Shown here one piece after another: positions 18,172 through 26,374 of a DNA stretch of 59,102 nt. The stretch lies in NCBI RefSeq assembly GCF_002794255.1, contig NZ_PGGW01000056.1, positions 1 to 59,102 of the forward strand, read 5' to 3'. Under the pieces are notes generated by a model. It ran no database searches. It saw nothing but the letters and a program-made list of their open reading frames with translations, and was not told the DNA's origin. A program made the position numbers and the translations under genes. This DNA is from Streptomyces carminius. Its GTDB lineage: Bacteria > Actinomycetota > Actinomycetes > Streptomycetales > Streptomycetaceae. Numbering within the stretch: position 1 is the first letter of the stretch; the number at the start of each line of letters is the position of its first letter.

Positions 18172-18756
18172 TCACCCCTCCGCGTGCCAGCCGCGCAGCG
18201 CCCGGTCCGCCAGCACCCGGTGGACGGTGCCGCGTATCGCGGCATGGCCTCCGGTGCCCTCCAGGCGGATCAGCAGCCGCACCCGGTCCTGCTCCACCCG
18301 CGGGGCACAGGACCAGTGCGACGGAAGCAGGCCCAGCAGCCGTACCGCGGTGGTCGCCGCGCCGGGAGCCGTGGTGTCGTCCCGTACGGCGACGACCTCG
18401 ACGTACTCCCCGGCGTACTCGCGGGTCTGCTCGGATCGGTTGTCCACCGGGCCGTCTCCCGCAGGGAGTGGGGCGCCGCACCGGCCGTCGCCGGCCCCCC
18501 GGTCGGCGGGACCGTGCGGACGTCCGGGTCGAACTCGGACGAGTGGTTGCCGGGCGGCGGACAGGTACTCCCTGATGCGCCGGTACTCCACCGACGCCTC
18601 ACCGCGGCACCCCGGGGCCGGTTCCGCGCCGGGCGTGTCCGGCGCCGCGGCCGGCTGCGCGGCCGGAGTGACCGGCGTGGTCGGTGTGATCGGCTGCAGG
18701 GTCACGGAGTCCCGCCCTTCCGCGGTGTTCAGCGGCCCGGTGAACTGGAACCGCAT
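18172..18756 (-). CDS. Hypothetical protein
   Basis: The 194-aa protein has an N-terminal Pro/Thr/Ala-rich stretch (ITPTTPVTPAAQPAAAPDTP). Its compact C-terminal half contains the alternating strand/helix pattern YVEVVAVRDDTT, AVRLLGLLPSHWSCAPRVEQDRVRLLIRLEG and AIRGTVHRVLADRALRGW. No signal peptide or membrane helix is present. The ATG follows a GAGGGG ribosome-binding site and lies 4 bp after a small exported-protein gene, so the two are probably co-transcribed. I recognise no family; coding support comes from GC3 bias and coupling. Confidence 0.65.
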   Translation of the reverse strand: MRFQFTGPLNTAEGRDSVTLQPITPTTPVTPAAQPAAAPDTPGAEPAPGCRGEASVEYRRIREYLSAARQPLVRVRPGRPHGPADRGAGDGRCGAPLPAGDGPVDNRSEQTREYAGEYVEVVAVRDDTTAPGAATTAVRLLGLLPSHWSCAPRVEQDRVRLLIRLEGTGGHAAIRGTVHRVLADRALRGWHAEG

Positions 18757-18760
18757 CCCC

Positions 18761-19003
18761 TCACTGCCAGCCGTTCACCTGGTCGGTGAGGACCGCGTCC
18801 CCGCCCTCGGAGACCGTGGCGGAGTCCTGCTGGGAGAGGTGCTGCGGCGACGACGGGGGCACCTCGGGGGAGGACGCCGCCGCAGCACCGGCGGTTGCCG
18901 AGAAGGCGATCACGGATACTCCGGCGACCACAACACCGCGCAGCAGGCGGGTGGCGCTGCTGAGAGATCCTGCCACTGGGCTGAAGATGTCGCGCACGTC
19001 CAT
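18761..19003 (-). CDS. Small exported or membrane-anchored protein
   Basis: The 80-aa protein starts MDVRDIFSPVAGSLSSATRLLRG, followed by a hydrophobic core VVVAGVSVIAFSATAGAAAA (about 24-43) that reads as a signal peptide with an AAA/ASS cleavage region or a single anchor. The remaining 37 residues are Ser/Pro/Gln-rich and contain no Cys. ATG 19003 follows GGGGAAATC; the longer frame adds an unlikely N-terminus. It is first of a two-gene unit with the hypothetical protein at 18172-18756. Function unknown. Confidence 0.6.
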   Translation of the reverse strand: MDVRDIFSPVAGSLSSATRLLRGVVVAGVSVIAFSATAGAAAASSPEVPPSSPQHLSQQDSATVSEGGDAVLTDQVNGWQ

Positions 19004-19163
19004 GATTTCCCCATGTAATCGCTGGGTTTTCTTCCGGCACCGAAGAAGATGCCAGGGCTCGGGGAACGAGGGTAGGTGCAGCGCTGTCAGCATGCTGCAC
19101 GGAGTGCCGCAGCTTCATGTCACCGTTCCCCCGCGGCGGCCGGTCCACCCGCCCGCCGCCGGC

Positions 19164-20027
19164 TCACCGGGAGGGCGCCGGTACGCGGCCCGCCGCCGCC
19201 AGCAGCCGCCGGGCCCCGGCGGGGAAGGGGCGGCCGAGCACCCGCCCGCGGTCGTCGCCCACCGACACCACGGCGACGACCGTGCCGGACTGGCTGCGCG
19301 GGTCGTAGTCCCGCAGCCACGGCCCACCGCTGGACCCCCGGGTCAGGTCGCAGGACTCCATCAGCAGTCCGCCGGTGTTCGGCGGCCGGGTGTCCCGCGC
19401 GGTCAGCAGGGTGGGGACGCCCGTGCAGTGGCCGAGCGTCTCGCCGTCGTACGGCCCGGTGGCCGGATAGCCCAGGGCCACGGTCCGTTCGGCGGGGTCG
19501 ACGGGGGCGAAGTCGAGCCGGTTGGCCCCGACGTGCTCCTGTATGGTCCGCCCGTCCTTCTTCTCGACGGTCAGGAAGGCGTAGTCGTGCAGCAGGGCCT
19601 GCGGCAGGCGCCCGCGCCTCCAGTCGGGTTCCAACTGCACGGACGTCACCTGCCAGCCGGACCGCACCACGCTCCCGGTGCCGTGGCGGTGGTAACCGGG
19701 GACGAACCAGGCGCGCTCCCAGCGGGGCTCGCCGGGGTTGTGGACACAGTGCGCGGCGGTGACCACGACGCTGCCGTTGGGCGCGTCCACGACGGCACCG
19801 GAGCAGGTGAGCAGCTGGCCGCCGGGGTAGGTGCCGATGAGTTTCCCCACCGTCCGGACGGCACCGTGCGGCCAGGGCGCCTGCACGGTGCCCGCCGCGC
19901 GGCCGGCGGCGGGCGCGCCGGGGAGGGCGGGGCCCGTCCCGGGGCCGGTCAGCGGCGCGGCGCCCAGCAGCGCCGCCGAGGTGGCGACGGTGAGGACTGC
20001 GGCTATGACGGCACGTATCTTGTCCAT
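19164..20027 (-). CDS. Secreted trypsin-like serine protease
   Basis: The 287-aa S1-type protease has an N-terminal signal peptide (MDKIRAVIAAVLTVATSAALLGAAP). Triad candidates are His93 in VVTAAHCVH, Asp148 in LLHDYAFL and Ser233 in TRGSSGGPW. Cysteines flank the His and Ser loops, as expected for an exported enzyme. Residues 30-55 look like a short Ala/Gly/Pro-rich propeptide. ATG 20027 is used because the signal peptide starts there; an upstream ATG would add an Arg-rich leader. It lies downstream of hspR on the same strand, but 207 bp away, so is probably a separate unit. Confidence 0.87.
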   Translation of the reverse strand: MDKIRAVIAAVLTVATSAALLGAAPLTGPGTGPALPGAPAAGRAAGTVQAPWPHGAVRTVGKLIGTYPGGQLLTCSGAVVDAPNGSVVVTAAHCVHNPGEPRWERAWFVPGYHRHGTGSVVRSGWQVTSVQLEPDWRRGRLPQALLHDYAFLTVEKKDGRTIQEHVGANRLDFAPVDPAERTVALGYPATGPYDGETLGHCTGVPTLLTARDTRPPNTGGLLMESCDLTRGSSGGPWLRDYDPRSQSGTVVAVVSVGDDRGRVLGRPFPAGARRLLAAAGRVPAPSR

Positions 20028-20234
20028 GCCCTCACGCTGCGCCCGCCGGTGTCGGCGGGCCATCCGCACACCGCCGTCCGGGTGCCGCGGAGCGCCCGGC
20101 CGGGTGACCGTCCGAATGGCCGCGCGGCCCCCCGTCCGGGGGTAGGCGGGGACCGGCGCAAGAGACCCGCCCGGATCCGGGCCGGTGGGCGGCGCGTGCC
20201 GCCGCGGCACCCGGACGGGGCGCGCCCGGGTCGG

Positions 20235-20717
20235 TCAGTCCGCGGCGCGGTGGGGCCGCCAGACCACCAGGGCGCTGGACTGCTGGACGTCCTGGTAGGG
20301 GACCAGGTCCCGGCGGTACGAGGCGTGCACCTGGGCCTCGCGCTGACGCATGGCCACCGCCGCCCCCTCCAGGGCCTGCTGGAGCTCGACCACCTTCGAC
20401 TGGAGCGCCGCGACCTGGTTCTCCAGCTCGATGATGCGCTTGATGCCCGCCAGGTTGATGCCCTCGTCCTGCGACAGCCGCTGCACCTGGCGCAGCAGCT
20501 GGATGTCCCGCGCCGAGTAGCGCCGGCCGCGGCCGGCCGTGCGGTCGGGTGAGACCAGACCGAGCCGGTCGTACTGCCGGAGCGTCTGCGGGTGCAGCCC
20601 GGAGAGCTGCGCGGCGACCGAGATGACGTAGACCGGCGACTCGTCCGTCAGCTCGTACGGGTTGCCGCGCACGCGTCCCGGACCCTGGCCCTGTCGTCCC
20701 CGGCCGTAGCCGTCCAT
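20235..20717 (-). CDS. hspR: HspR heat-shock repressor (MerR family)
   Basis: The 160-aa repressor has an N-terminal MerR winged helix (YVISVAAQLSGLHPQTLRQYDRLGLVSPDRTAGRGRRYSARDIQLLRQVQRLSQDEGINLAGI) and a C-terminal coiled coil (IIELENQVAALQSKVVELQQALEGA). It binds HAIR sequences and uses DnaK as co-repressor, shutting off its own operon, clpB and usually lon. It is the last gene of dnaK-grpE-dnaJ-hspR, 5 bp after dnaJ. The basic tail ends WRPHRAAD. HAIR sites are seen at dnaK (two) and clpB in this window. Confidence 0.96.
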   Translation of the reverse strand: MDGYGRGRQGQGPGRVRGNPYELTDESPVYVISVAAQLSGLHPQTLRQYDRLGLVSPDRTAGRGRRYSARDIQLLRQVQRLSQDEGINLAGIKRIIELENQVAALQSKVVELQQALEGAAVAMRQREAQVHASYRRDLVPYQDVQQSSALVVWRPHRAAD

Positions 20718-20722
20718 ATCGG

Positions 20723-21904
20723 TCAGTCTCCCTTCGCGGCCTTGAACAGCGCCGCCCGCGGATCCTCGCCCGCGGTGGCGTCACGGTAGGACTCCAGCAG
20801 ATCCCGCGCCTTGTCGCTCAGCCCCTTCGGGACCGCCACCTCTATGGTGACCAGCAAGTCGCCCCGGGTGCCATCCTTGCGCACCGCTCCTTTGCCGCGG
20901 GCGCGCATCGTCCGGCCGCCGGGCGTACCGGCCGGGAGTCTGAGCGTGACCGGCGGCCCGCCCAGCGTCGGCACCTTGATCTCGCCGCCGAGCGCCGCCT
21001 CCGGGAAGGTGACGGGCACGGTGACCGTCAGGTTGTCGCCCCGGCGGCCGAACACCGGGTGCGGCTCGACGTGCACCACCACGTAGAGGTCTCCGCCGGG
21101 CCCGCCGCGCTCGCCCGGCGCGCCCTTGCCCCGCAGCCGGATGCGCTGGCCGTCGGCCACCCCGGCGGGGATGCGCACCTGCATCGTGCGGGAGCTGGTG
21201 GCCCGGCCGCTGCCCTTGCAGACCTCGCACGGGTCCTGGGCGATCAGGCCGCGCCCCTTGCAGTCCACACACGGGTCGGTGAGCGAGAAGCCGCCCCCGC
21301 CGCCGCGGCTGACCTGCCCGGTGCCCACACAGGTGGGGCAGACCCGGGGGGTGCCGTGCTTGTCACCGGTGCCCGAGCACGCCTTGCACGCCGCCGAGCT
21401 GGACATCCGCAGCGGGACCGTGGCCCCGTGCACCGCCTCGGTGAAGCTGAGCGTCACCTCGGACTCGATGTCCTGGCCGCGGCGCGGCTGGGTGCGGGTG
21501 CCCGTGCCGCCGCGGTTGAACAGCCCGCCGAGGACGTCGCCGAAACCGCCGCCGAAACCGCCCGCGGTGCCGCCCCCGCCCTGCGGTCCCCCTCCGAAGA
21601 GGTCGTTCAGGTCGAAGTTGAAGCCGCCGGGGCCGCCCGCCCCCGGGCCGGGGCGGAAGCCGCCGGCGCCGAAGAGCGCGCGTGCCTCGTCGTACTCCTT
21701 GCGGCGCTTGGGGTCGCCCAGGACGTCATGTGCCTCGGAGACCTCCTTGAAGCGCTCCTCGGCCTTGGCGTCGCCCTTGTTGGCGTCCGGGTGGAACTCG
21801 CGGGCGAGCTTCCGGTACGCCTTCTTGATCTCCGCCTCGGTGGCGTCCTTCGGGACGCCGAGAACCTTGTAGTAGTCCTTCTCGACGAAGTCCTTCGTGC
21901 TCAT
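20723..21904 (-). CDS. dnaJ: DnaJ co-chaperone
   Basis: The 393-aa type I Hsp40 has a J domain (DYYKVLGVPKDATEAEIKKAYRKLAREFHPD, with the HPD motif near 40), a Gly/Phe-rich linker (FGGGPQGGGGTAGGFGGG) and four zinc-finger repeats CxxCxGxG (CKACSGTG, CPTCVGTG, CVDCKGRG, CEVCKGSG). A C-terminal substrate-binding domain follows. It delivers unfolded clients to DnaK and stimulates its ATPase. ATG follows GGAGGG, 33 bp after grpE. Third gene of the HspR-controlled operon. Confidence 0.97.
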   Translation of the reverse strand: MSTKDFVEKDYYKVLGVPKDATEAEIKKAYRKLAREFHPDANKGDAKAEERFKEVSEAHDVLGDPKRRKEYDEARALFGAGGFRPGPGAGGPGGFNFDLNDLFGGGPQGGGGTAGGFGGGFGDVLGGLFNRGGTGTRTQPRRGQDIESEVTLSFTEAVHGATVPLRMSSSAACKACSGTGDKHGTPRVCPTCVGTGQVSRGGGGGFSLTDPCVDCKGRGLIAQDPCEVCKGSGRATSSRTMQVRIPAGVADGQRIRLRGKGAPGERGGPGGDLYVVVHVEPHPVFGRRGDNLTVTVPVTFPEAALGGEIKVPTLGGPPVTLRLPAGTPGGRTMRARGKGAVRKDGTRGDLLVTIEVAVPKGLSDKARDLLESYRDATAGEDPRAALFKAAKGD

Positions 21905-21937
21905 CCCCGGCGTCCCTCCTCTCGTTCCTGCCCCGCG

Positions 21938-22669
21938 TCAGCCCTGTTCCGGGCCACCGCTCTCCTCATCCGCCGCCGTGTCCGCCTGCCGCTCCCCGTC
22001 CGGCTGCGCCGGCTGCCCCGGCTGCGCGCCGGGCTGGGGCTCGGCGACCCCGACCCGGGCCGGCCGGATCGTGCGCTCGCCGATGCGATACCCGGGCTGG
22101 AGGATCTGCACGCACGTCGTCTCCGTCACATCGGGCGAGTACGAGTGCATCAGCGCCTCGTGCACCGTCGGGTCGAAGGGCTCGCCCTCCTTGCCGAACT
22201 GCTGCAGGCCCATCTTGGCCACCACGGTCTCCAGCGACTCGGCCACCGACTTGAAGCCGCCGACCAGTTCGCCGTGGTCCCGGGCGCGCCCGATGTCGTC
22301 GAGCACCGGCAGCAGCTCGGTGAGCGCGTTGGCGACCGCGATCTCCCGGACCGCGATCCGGTCCCGTTCCACCCGGCGGCGGTAGTTGGAGAACTCCGCC
22401 TGGAGCCGCTGCAGGTCCTGCGTGCGCTCGTGCAGCGCGGTACGGGCCTGGTCGAGCTGGGCCGTCAGCGCCACCACCGCGCCGTCGTCCGCCGGCCGGT
22501 CCTCCGGACCCGCCTCCTCGGCGGGTCCGGCCGGCTGCGCCGCGCCGCCGCCGGCCGGGCCGGCCGGCCCGGCCTGCTCGGCCGGACCGTCCTGCGCCTG
22601 CTGGCCGTGCTGCGGCTGCTCGGTGGGGAGGTCGGGCTCCTGCTCAAAACCCGGGGTCTCCTCCGTCAC
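21938..22669 (-). CDS. grpE: GrpE nucleotide exchange factor
   Basis: The 243-aa protein releases ADP from DnaK. The N-terminal 75 residues are disordered, Gln/Pro/Ala-rich. A long coiled coil follows (VVALTAQLDQARTALHERTQDLQRLQAEFSNYRRRVERD), then the conserved head (VANALTELLPVLDDIGRARDHGEL...FDPTVHEALMH) and the GYRIGERTIRPARVGVAEP C-terminal strand. The GTG start overlaps the dnaK stop (GTGA), indicating translational coupling. The tail beyond the head domain is Gln/Pro-rich, as in other Streptomyces GrpE. Confidence 0.96.
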   Translation of the reverse strand: MTEETPGFEQEPDLPTEQPQHGQQAQDGPAEQAGPAGPAGGGAAQPAGPAEEAGPEDRPADDGAVVALTAQLDQARTALHERTQDLQRLQAEFSNYRRRVERDRIAVREIAVANALTELLPVLDDIGRARDHGELVGGFKSVAESLETVVAKMGLQQFGKEGEPFDPTVHEALMHSYSPDVTETTCVQILQPGYRIGERTIRPARVGVAEPQPGAQPGQPAQPDGERQADTAADEESGGPEQG

Positions 22670-24531
22670 GCCGCACCACCCTTGCCCTTGTCCTTGTCGT
22701 CGTCGACGATCTCCGCGTCGACCACGTCGTCCTCGGCGCCGCCGCCGGCCTGCGCGCCGCCGTCGGACTGCGCGCCGCCCGCGGTCTGCTGCTGGGCCTG
22801 GGCGTCGGCGTACAGCGCCTGGCCCAGCTTCTGGCTGGTGGTGGCGACCTTCTCGGAGGCCTCGCGGATCGCCGCGGTGTCCTCGCCCTTGAGCTTCTCC
22901 TTCAGGTCGGCCACCGCGGCCTCGACCTCGGACTTGACGTCGCCGGGCACCTTCTCCTCGTTGTCCTTGAGGAACTTCTCGGTGGTGTAGACGAGCTGCT
23001 CGGCCTGGTTGCGGGTCTCGGCGGCCTCGCGGCGGCGGTGGTCCTCCTCCGCGTACTGCTCGGCGTCGCGCATCATGCGCTCGATGTCGTCCTTGGGCAG
23101 CGCCGAGCCGCCGGTGACGGTCATGCGCTGCTCCTTGCCGGTGCCCAGGTCCTTGGCGGAGACGTGCATGATGCCGTTGGCGTCGATGTCGAAGGTGACC
23201 TCGATCTGCGGGACGCCGCGCGGCGCCGGGGGCAGCCCGGTCAGCTCGAACATCCCGAGCTTCTTGTTGTACGCGGCGATCTCGCGCTCGCCCTGGTAGA
23301 CCTGGATCTGCACGCTGGGCTGGTTGTCCTCGGCCGTGGTGAAGATCTCCGAGCGCTTGGTCGGGATCGTGGTGTTGCGCTCGATCAGCTTGGTCATGAT
23401 GCCGCCCTTGGTCTCGATGCCCAGGGACAGCGGGGTGACGTCCAGCAGCAGGACGTCCTTGACCTCGCCCTTGAGGACACCGGCCTGGAGGGAGGCGCCG
23501 ATCGCGACGACCTCGTCGGGGTTGACGCCCTTGTTGGCCTCCTTGCCGCCGGTCAGCTCCCTGACGAGCTCGGCGACGGCGGGCATGCGGGTCGAGCCGC
23601 CGACCAGGACGACGTGGTCGATCTCGGAGAGCTGGATGCCCGCGTCCTTGATCACGTTGTGGAACGGGATCTTGCAGCGCTCCAGCAGGTCCTGGGTGAG
23701 CTGCTGGAACTGGGCCCGGGTGAGCTTCTCGTCCAGGTGCAGCGGGCCCTCGGCCGAGGCCGTGATGTAGGGCAGGTTGATGGTGGTCTCGGTCGAGCTG
23801 GAGAGCTCGATCTTCGCCTTCTCCGCGGCCTCGCGCAGCCGCTGGAGGGCCATCTTGTCCCGGGACAGGTCCACGCCGTGACCGGACTGGAACTGCTTGA
23901 CCAGGTAGTCGACGACCCGCTGGTCCCAGTCGTCACCGCCGAGCTGGTTGTCGCCGTTGGTGGCCTTCACCTCGACGACGCCGTCGCCGATCTCCAGCAG
24001 GGACACGTCGAAGGTGCCGCCGCCCAGGTCGAAGACCAGGATCGTCTGGTCCTCCTTGTCCAGGCCGTAGGCCAGCGCGGCGGCGGTCGGCTCGTTGACG
24101 ATGCGCAGCACGTTCAGACCGGCGATCTCACCGGCCTCCTTGGTGGCCTGGCGCTCGTGGTCGTTGAAGTACGCCGGGACGGTGATCACCGCGTCGGTGA
24201 CCTTCTCGCCCAGGTAGGCCTCGGCGTCGCGCTTGAGCTTCTGCAGGACGAAGGCGCTGATCTGCTGGGGGTTGAAGTCCTTGCCGTCCAGGTTGATCTT
24301 CCAGTCGGTGCCCATGTGGCGCTTGACCGACCGGATGGTCCTGTCGACGTTGGTGACGGCCTGGCGCTTGGCGACCTCGCCCACCAGCACCTCGCCGTTC
24401 TTCGCGAAGGCCACAACGGACGGCGTGGTCCTGGCGCCCTCGGCGTTGGTGATGACGGTGGGCTCACCGCCTTCGAGAACACTGACGACGGAGTTCGTCG
24501 TGCCCAGGTCGATGCCGACCGCACGTGCCAT
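22666..24531 (-). CDS. dnaK: DnaK chaperone (Hsp70)
   Basis: The 621-aa Hsp70 starts MARAVGIDLGTTNSVVSV, the first phosphate-binding loop of the actin-like ATPase. ILVFDLGGGTFDVSLLEIG and VVLVGGSTRMPAV complete the nucleotide site, and the substrate-binding domain follows the DVLLLDVTPLSLGIETKGG linker. The C-terminal lid ends in an acidic tail (DAEIVDDDKDKGKGG). The true start is 24531; the longer frame runs back into the operator. First gene of the operon, controlled by two HAIR sites just upstream. DnaK also acts as HspR co-repressor, closing a feedback loop. Confidence 0.98.
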   Translation of the reverse strand: MARAVGIDLGTTNSVVSVLEGGEPTVITNAEGARTTPSVVAFAKNGEVLVGEVAKRQAVTNVDRTIRSVKRHMGTDWKINLDGKDFNPQQISAFVLQKLKRDAEAYLGEKVTDAVITVPAYFNDHERQATKEAGEIAGLNVLRIVNEPTAAALAYGLDKEDQTILVFDLGGGTFDVSLLEIGDGVVEVKATNGDNQLGGDDWDQRVVDYLVKQFQSGHGVDLSRDKMALQRLREAAEKAKIELSSSTETTINLPYITASAEGPLHLDEKLTRAQFQQLTQDLLERCKIPFHNVIKDAGIQLSEIDHVVLVGGSTRMPAVAELVRELTGGKEANKGVNPDEVVAIGASLQAGVLKGEVKDVLLLDVTPLSLGIETKGGIMTKLIERNTTIPTKRSEIFTTAEDNQPSVQIQVYQGEREIAAYNKKLGMFELTGLPPAPRGVPQIEVTFDIDANGIMHVSAKDLGTGKEQRMTVTGGSALPKDDIERMMRDAEQYAEEDHRRREAAETRNQAEQLVYTTEKFLKDNEEKVPGDVKSEVEAAVADLKEKLKGEDTAAIREASEKVATTSQKLGQALYADAQAQQQTAGGAQSDGGAQAGGGAEDDVVDAEIVDDDKDKGKGGAA

Positions 24532-24553
24532 TTCGGGTTCCTCCAGCTCATAC

Positions 24554-24574
24554 CTTGAGTAAGTCTGACTCAAG
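24554..24574. promoter_or_regulatory. HAIR operator 1 of the dnaK operon
   Basis: A perfect CTTGAGT-N7-ACTCAAG sits 22 bp upstream of the dnaK start codon. It matches the known HspR consensus exactly. Confidence 0.95.
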
Positions 24575-24605
24575 AGTGCCGCAGACCCGGAAAAGCGTCA
24601 AGAGA

Positions 24606-24626
24606 CCTGAGTCATGCGGACTCAAC
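24606..24626. promoter_or_regulatory. HAIR-like operator 2 of the dnaK operon
   Basis: CCTGAGT-N7-ACTCAAC is a degenerate second HspR inverted repeat, one base off in each arm, 52 bp (about five helical turns) upstream of operator 1. The spacing would place both dimers on the same DNA face. Confidence 0.8.
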
Positions 24627-24668
24627 TCTCCTCCCGGTGTACGACTTAGAAAAAGCCCTGCGGTCTCC

Positions 24669-26030
24669 TCAACCGCCCCCGGCGAGACCACTCCTGGGAG
24701 TACGCCGGCGGGTCCCCTCGCAGTTCCCGGCCGGGGCCGGGCCGCCGGCGGGCAGGCCGCCGGGCAGTCGCTCGGACAGGCCGCCGGACAGATCCCCCGA
24801 CAGTCCGCCGGGCAGCCGGTCGCCCGGTTGCCCGTACTCGACGACCAGCACGGCCGCGTCGTCCCGCAGCCGCCGGCCGGCGTGCCGGGCCACGGCGTCC
24901 AGCAGCAGTTCCGGCAGCCGCTCGGTGGGCGCCGTGCGCAGTGTCTCCAGTGTGCCGCCGAGCGGGAAGAACCGGCCGTCCTCGTCGCGCGCCTCGTCGA
25001 TCCCGTCGGTGTACAGCAGCAGCCGGTCGCCGGGTTCCCACCGGGTGACGGCCGGCTGGACGCCCAGGGCGTCCCGGGGAACGCCGCCTCCCCCCGGAAC
25101 CGCACCCCCGGCGGCTGTGGCACCCGCGGCGCCCGCCGCCTCCGCGAAGTGATGCAGCAGTCCCAGCGGCGGCAGCGGCTCGGCCGCCAGCCGCCGGCAG
25201 CCCGCGGGGGCCAGCAGCACCGGCGGCGGATGCCCGAGAGCGGCCACCCGCAGCACCGGGCCCTCGATCTCCACCAGCGCGGCGGTCACGAACAGCTCCT
25301 CCCCCTCCGCACCGGCCAGGTCGCCCGCGGTACGGGCCACCGCCCGGGAGCAGCGGCCCGCGACGGCGCCGAGCGCCGACTCGTACTGCGCCGCCTCCCG
25401 GAACGCCCCCAGCACCGCGGCGGCCGTACGGATCGCGGGCAGTCCCTTGCCGCGCACGTCGCCGATGATCAGCCGGACGCGGTCCGGCCGGCCCGGCACC
25501 GGGGAGAACACCGCCTCGTACAGATCGCCACCGACCAGGGTGTCGGTCTCGGCGGCGCGGTAGCCGGCCGCCAGCCGCAGCCCGCCCGCCCGGTCCGGCA
25601 CCGGGGAGAGCACGGCCAGCTGGGCGGCCTCGGCCACCCGGCGCATCCGGTCGAGCTCGCCCTCGCGCCGCTCCCGCATCGCGCTCGCCAGCAGGGCGGC
25701 GAGCCCGACCACGGCCACCGAGGCCAGGACGACCGTGTGGTTGCCCGCGTCTTCCCAGTTCCCCCACTCCTGGCCGACGGCGCCCGCCAGCCCGACGGCC
25801 AGCGCCGCCGCGGTGAGGGCCAGCACGTCGCGGGGGCCGCCGCGGATCGCGGCGAGGGCGGGCACCGGGGAGAGCAGCGGCCCGGCGTGGAAGGCGCGCC
25901 CCCGCAGCGCGTCGGCGATCTCCACGGCCGCGACCCCGGCGACGAGCAGCCAGGGCAGGAGGAGCCAGAACCACCGGCGCCCCCACAGGCCCGTGGCGGC
26001 CTTGGCGGACCCCGCGCTCAGAGGGCGCAT
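24669..26030 (-). CDS. Membrane-anchored SpoIIE/PP2C-type serine phosphatase
   Basis: The 453-aa protein has three to four hydrophobic helices in the first 130 residues (WFWLLLPWLLVAGVAAVEI, VLALTAAALAVGLAGAV, VVLASVAVVGLAALLASAM). A SpoIIE-like PP2C domain follows: metal-binding VGGDLYEAV, IIGDVRGKGLPA, ALGHPPPVLL, LLLYTDGIDEARDEDG and RLRDDAAVLVVEY. ATG 26030 follows GAGGAAGG. It probably dephosphorylates an anti-sigma antagonist, the classic role of this class. The C-terminus carries a low-complexity GGLSGDLSGGLSERLPGGL repeat written by a short DNA repeat. It ends about 140 bp from the dnaK operators. Confidence 0.88.
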   Translation of the reverse strand: MRPLSAGSAKAATGLWGRRWFWLLLPWLLVAGVAAVEIADALRGRAFHAGPLLSPVPALAAIRGGPRDVLALTAAALAVGLAGAVGQEWGNWEDAGNHTVVLASVAVVGLAALLASAMRERREGELDRMRRVAEAAQLAVLSPVPDRAGGLRLAAGYRAAETDTLVGGDLYEAVFSPVPGRPDRVRLIIGDVRGKGLPAIRTAAAVLGAFREAAQYESALGAVAGRCSRAVARTAGDLAGAEGEELFVTAALVEIEGPVLRVAALGHPPPVLLAPAGCRRLAAEPLPPLGLLHHFAEAAGAAGATAAGGAVPGGGGVPRDALGVQPAVTRWEPGDRLLLYTDGIDEARDEDGRFFPLGGTLETLRTAPTERLPELLLDAVARHAGRRLRDDAAVLVVEYGQPGDRLPGGLSGDLSGGLSERLPGGLPAGGPAPAGNCEGTRRRTPRSGLAGGG

Positions 26031-26322
26031 AGGGACCTTCCTCCCACCCGCGAGAAAACGACTCATCCATTTCTACCGCTTTCGGCGGCTTCATCACCCT
26101 CTGTCGGCCGTGAGCCGTAAGATGACCGTGCTCCCACGGGGGCTCCCACGGACCGCGAGCGTTCCGGCCACCGGATCCCGACGATCCCCGCACACCGCCT
26201 CCCGGACAAGGTGTCCGACGGGTGATTCCGGGAAGGGGCGCCGCAGCGACGCAGATCACCGTACGAGTGGCTGCGGACGGCCTTCGCCAGTGGGTAGTCT
26301 CGAACAGATCGGATAAGTTACC

Positions 26323-26333
26323 GCTTAGTAAGC
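26323..26333. promoter_or_regulatory. Operator-like dyad upstream of the Fe-S reductase gene
   Basis: A perfect 11-bp palindrome GCTTAGTAAGC (26323-26333) overlaps a second dyad, TTAC-N6-GTAA (26318-26331), directly after a possible -10 element GATAAG. It lies 41 bp before the start codon, suitable for a TetR-type repressor. The rest of the 344-bp divergent gap (26031-26374) shows no gene. Confidence 0.5.
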
Positions 26334-26374
26334 TTGCAGCAGCAGGCACCGCCCCGCAGGTTCGAGGAGCCGCC

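Noticed and set aside
23038..24558. 506-aa frame antisense to dnaK
   Set aside because: Mirror of dnaK codon bias (Leu/Val/Asp/Gly-rich); no start signal and dnaK is unambiguous.
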